A stretch of 50,648 nucleotides of DNA, taken from the NCBI GenBank assembly GCA_017456895.1, contig JAFTIN010000053.1:1-50648 (forward strand). The letters are read 5' to 3'. The DNA comes from Clostridia bacterium (GTDB taxonomy: Bacteria; Bacillota; Clostridia; Oscillospirales; CAG-272). The notes below the pieces were generated by a model that saw nothing but the letters and a program-made list of their open reading frames with translations, searched no databases and had not been told where the DNA came from. Shown here one piece after another: positions 48,765-50,648 of the stretch (the first letter of the stretch is position 1; each line of letters starts with the position of its first letter). The position numbers and the translations under genes were made by a program.

Positions 48765-48790
48765 CGCACCCCTTGCGGAGTGCGCCTTAG
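48765..48790 (-). terminator. Terminator of the RHH gene; GCGCACCCC hairpin copy 1
   Basis: CGCACCCCTTGCGGAGTGCG forms a hairpin; the same element recurs at 49099-49124 and 49382-49409, each at the end of a minus-strand gene or gene fragment. Confidence 0.7.
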
Positions 48791-48803
48791 ACAGCGGAGG
48801 GCA

Positions 48804-49004
48804 TTACTTTTCTTCTATCTCGCAGTAGTCCATAGCGTAGTCAAGCAGCATATTGATCAGATCGTTTCTTGATCTATTAGTGTTCTTTGATATCTCGTCA
48901 AGGCGTGCTACGGTTTCATCCTTTATGCGTATAGAGAACACCTTGTGTCCATCCTCGTCCTTTTCCTTTTTGGTTATTACCAGCTTTTGCTTAGGCTCTT
49001 TCAT
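48804..49004 (-). CDS. Ribbon-helix-helix (Arc/CopG-like) regulator
   Basis: 66 aa. VFSIRIKDETVARLDEIS is the beta-strand and first helix, and NRSRNDLINMLLDYAMDY the second helix of an RHH DNA-binding fold, which works as a dimer. The first 15 residues are Lys-rich. GAGGTGATG lies upstream of ATG. Palindromic ATAACATA repeats upstream are a plausible autoregulatory operator. No toxin gene adjoins it, so an antitoxin role has no support. Confidence 0.85.
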   Translation of the reverse strand: MKEPKQKLVITKKEKDEDGHKVFSIRIKDETVARLDEISKNTNRSRNDLINMLLDYAMDYCEIEEK

Positions 49005-49040
49005 ATGTTACATCACCTCACCATAATTGTAACTTAATAT

Positions 49041-49073
49041 ATAACATAAGTATATGTTATAATTTATAACATA
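49041..49073. promoter_or_regulatory. ATAACATA operator repeats upstream of the RHH gene
   Basis: ATAACATA-AGTA-TATGTTAT (49041-49060) is a perfect 8-bp inverted repeat; a third half-site ATAACATA lies at 49066-49073. Confidence 0.55.
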
Positions 49074-49098
49074 ATTAATCTTGCCGAATGCTAAAAAA

Positions 49099-49125
49099 GC
49101 GCACCCCTTGCGGAGTGCGCTTTTT
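49099..49125 (-). terminator. GCGCACCCC hairpin copy 2
   Basis: GCGCACCCC-TTGC-GGAGTGCGC with A- and T-runs both sides, downstream of the duplicated ppdK tail. Confidence 0.75.
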
Positions 49126-49151
49126 ATATATCTTATTTCCTAATCGTCTAA

Positions 49152-49340
49152 TTAGTTCTTAAGAGCTGCCTGAGCTGCTGCGAGTAGCGAAGCGAAACCG
49201 AGGGTATTGAATGACAGTCCGGTGGACGATTCGGGGTTCCCCCAAACGAGCGAAGTCGAGTTTAGGGGGTTCTTGAGAGACCCCGAGGTGACCGAGCCAG
49301 CAGGCGAGACCTTGCGATCGGAACTCTGAAGGCGGAACCT
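49152..49340 (-). pseudogene. Partial duplicate of the ppdK 3' end, split by an insertion
   Basis: 49152-49187 repeats the last codons and stop of ppdK (AAQAALKN, then the TTAATTAG region), and 49312-49332 repeats the preceding part (GATCGGAACTCTGAAG). Between them about 125 bases are inserted (CCGAGGGTATTG through GCAGGCGAGACC), including GGTTCCCCC/GGGGGTTC arms. The terminator behind the gene is duplicated as well. It is not a functional gene. Confidence 0.75.
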
Positions 49341-49381
49341 GCAATGATTAACATAGAGCATTAGCTTATGAAAAACTAAAA

Positions 49382-49409
49382 AGCGCACCCCTTGCGGAGT
49401 GCGCCTTTT
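49382..49409 (-). terminator. ppdK terminator; GCGCACCCC hairpin copy 3
   Basis: GCGCACCCC-TTGC-GGAGTGCGC, with TTTT on the plus and AAAA-side on the minus strand, 36 bases beyond the ppdK stop. Confidence 0.75.
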
Positions 49410-49444
49410 ATATTAAGTTAAACTAGCTATCAATTAACAACTAA

Positions 49445-50648
49445 TTAGTTCTTAAGAGCTGCCTGAGCTGCAGCGAGTCTCGCGATCGGAACTCTGAAGG
49501 GAGAGCAGGATACGTAGTCAAGACCGATCTGGTGGCAGAACTCAACGGATGTGGGATCGCCGCCGTGCTCACCGCAGATACCAACGTGGAGATGCTCGTT
49601 AGCGGGTCTGCCAAGGGTAACTGCCATGTTCATAAGCTTACCAACACCGGTGGTGTCGAGCTTAGCGAAGGGATCGTTCTCGAAGATCTTAGCATCGTAG
49701 TAAGCGCCAAGGAACTTACCTGCGTCGTCTCTGGAGAAGCCGTAGGTCATCTGAGTAAGGTCGTTAGTACCGAAGCAGAAGAAGTCTGCGTTCTTAGCGA
49801 TCTCATCAGCGGTGAGACAAGCTCTGGGGATCTCAATCATGGTACCAACCTCGTACTTAAGGTTAGAGCCGGCCTTTGCGATCTCAGCGTTAGCGGTCTC
49901 AACAACAACGCTCTTAACGTACTTAAGCTCCTTAACGTCGCCTACAAGAGGAATCATGATCTCGGGAACGAGAGTCCACTCGGGATGCTTAGCCTGAACG
50001 TTGATTGCTGCGCGGATAACTGCAGAGGTCTGCATCTTTGCGATCTCGGGGTAGGTTACAGCGAGACGGCATCCACGGTGACCCATCATGGGGTTGAACT
50101 CGTGGAGAGAAGAGATGATGTTTTTGATCTCCTCAACGGACTTGTTCTGTGCCTTAGCAAGGAGAGCAATGTCCTCCTCGGTGGTGGGAACAAACTCGTG
50201 GAGCGGGGGGTCAAGGAATCTGATGCATACGGGATAACCCTCAAGAGCCTCGTAGAGCTTCTCAAAGTCGCCCTGCTGGTAGGGAAGGATCTTTGCGAGT
50301 GCAACTTCTCTTTCCTCAGCGGTGTCGGAGCAGATCATCTCACGGAAAGCAGCAATTCTGTCTGCCTCGAAGAACATATGCTCGGTACGGCAAAGACCGA
50401 TACCCTCTGCGCCAAGCTCGCGAGCCTTCTTTGCGTCGGCGGGAGTGTCGGCGTTGGTTCTAACCTTAAGTCTGCGGAACTCGTCAGCCCAGCCCATGAT
50501 AGTGCCGAAGTTGCCCGAGATCTCTGCGTCAACGGTAGGAATAATGCCGTCGTAGATGTTACCCGTAGAGCCGTCGATGGAGATGTAGTCGCCCTCAACG
50601 AAGGTCTTGCCTGCGAGGGTGAACTTCTTGTTCTCCTCATCCATAGCG
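49445..50648 (-). CDS. ppdK: Pyruvate phosphate dikinase, C-terminal part
   Basis: At least 400 aa; the 5' part lies beyond the right edge. The enzyme interconverts pyruvate, ATP and phosphate with PEP, AMP and diphosphate, and is central to glycolysis in many Clostridia. Visible are the end of the swivelling domain (FVEGDYISIDGSTGNIYDG) and the PEP-binding TIM barrel: GIGLCRTEHMFF, MMGHRGCRLAVTYPEI, GTMIEIPRACLTADEIA, FCFGTNDLTQMTYGFSRDD and the active-site cysteine in HVGICGEHGGD. The end SPFRVPIARLAAAQAALKN is normal for PpdK. The last ~20 codons are duplicated downstream. Confidence 0.95.
   Translation of the reverse strand, partial: AMDEENKKFTLAGKTFVEGDYISIDGSTGNIYDGIIPTVDAEISGNFGTIMGWADEFRRLKVRTNADTPADAKKARELGAEGIGLCRTEHMFFEADRIAAFREMICSDTAEEREVALAKILPYQQGDFEKLYEALEGYPVCIRFLDPPLHEFVPTTEEDIALLAKAQNKSVEEIKNIISSLHEFNPMMGHRGCRLAVTYPEIAKMQTSAVIRAAINVQAKHPEWTLVPEIMIPLVGDVKELKYVKSVVVETANAEIAKAGSNLKYEVGTMIEIPRACLTADEIAKNADFFCFGTNDLTQMTYGFSRDDAGKFLGAYYDAKIFENDPFAKLDTTGVGKLMNMAVTLGRPANEHLHVGICGEHGGDPTSVEFCHQIGLDYVSCSPFRVPIARLAAAQAALKN

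Overview
The window looks like the chromosome of an anaerobic gut Clostridium-type Firmicute (class Clostridia, probably Oscillospirales or a related order). The reasons are strong AGGAGG ribosome binding sites, TTGACA-17-TATAAT promoters, Firmicute families (DUF6809-like protein, BMP nucleoside ABC system, flotillin, FolT), a yybP-ykoY and a THF-like leader RNA, and many secreted plant cell-wall enzymes. No rRNA, CRISPR array, transposase or integrase gene was seen. This taxonomic call is inference; no marker gene was compared.

Layout. 0-5 kb: end of an unidentified gene, thymidine kinase (tdk), DNA topoisomerase III (topB), a small membrane protein and a LexA repressor whose cleavage site is Cys-Gly. 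5-10.4 kb: a complete nucleoside-type ABC importer operon (BMP lipoprotein, double ATPase, two permeases). 10.4-13.5 kb: a small membrane protein and a membrane-anchored beta-helix protein. 13.6-18.2 kb: an AT-rich accessory segment next to tRNA-Ser(GCT). It holds single-gene units on the minus strand, each with its own promoter and terminator, a divergent XRE regulator/DUF6809 pair, repeated 3'-end motifs, punctuated hairpin arrays and two extra copies of the 15-nt tRNA-Ser 3' end.

18.4-21 kb: a radical SAM/SPASM enzyme coupled to a two-TM membrane protein that ends in a (Cys-Ala)6 tract. This is the best candidate for an undescribed peptide-modification system. 21-22.8 kb: a flotillin gene behind a well-formed yybP-ykoY (Mn2+) riboswitch with a terminator overlapping P1. 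22.9-25 kb: a cysteine-rich repeat surface protein. 25-28.1 kb: a NUDIX hydrolase and a FolT-FolC fusion behind a ~390-nt leader that contains a THF-riboswitch-like fold, two covarying 55-nt hairpins and an attenuator-type terminator.

28.2-48.5 kb is a pectin/uronate utilisation region: pectin methylesterase lipoprotein (1692 aa), rhamnogalacturonan acetylesterase-like lipoprotein, type-B carboxylesterase, GPH-family sugar symporter, heparinase II/III-like lyase and a secreted PL1-type pectate lyase, with a GNAT, an alkaline phosphatase lipoprotein, a 67-aa peptide and a PHP phosphoesterase between them. A plausible division of labour is de-esterification and cleavage outside the cell, symport of oligosaccharides, then further breakdown by the lyase. 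48.8-50.6 kb: an RHH regulator, a partial duplication of the ppdK 3' end, and the C-terminal two thirds or less of pyruvate phosphate dikinase running off the window.
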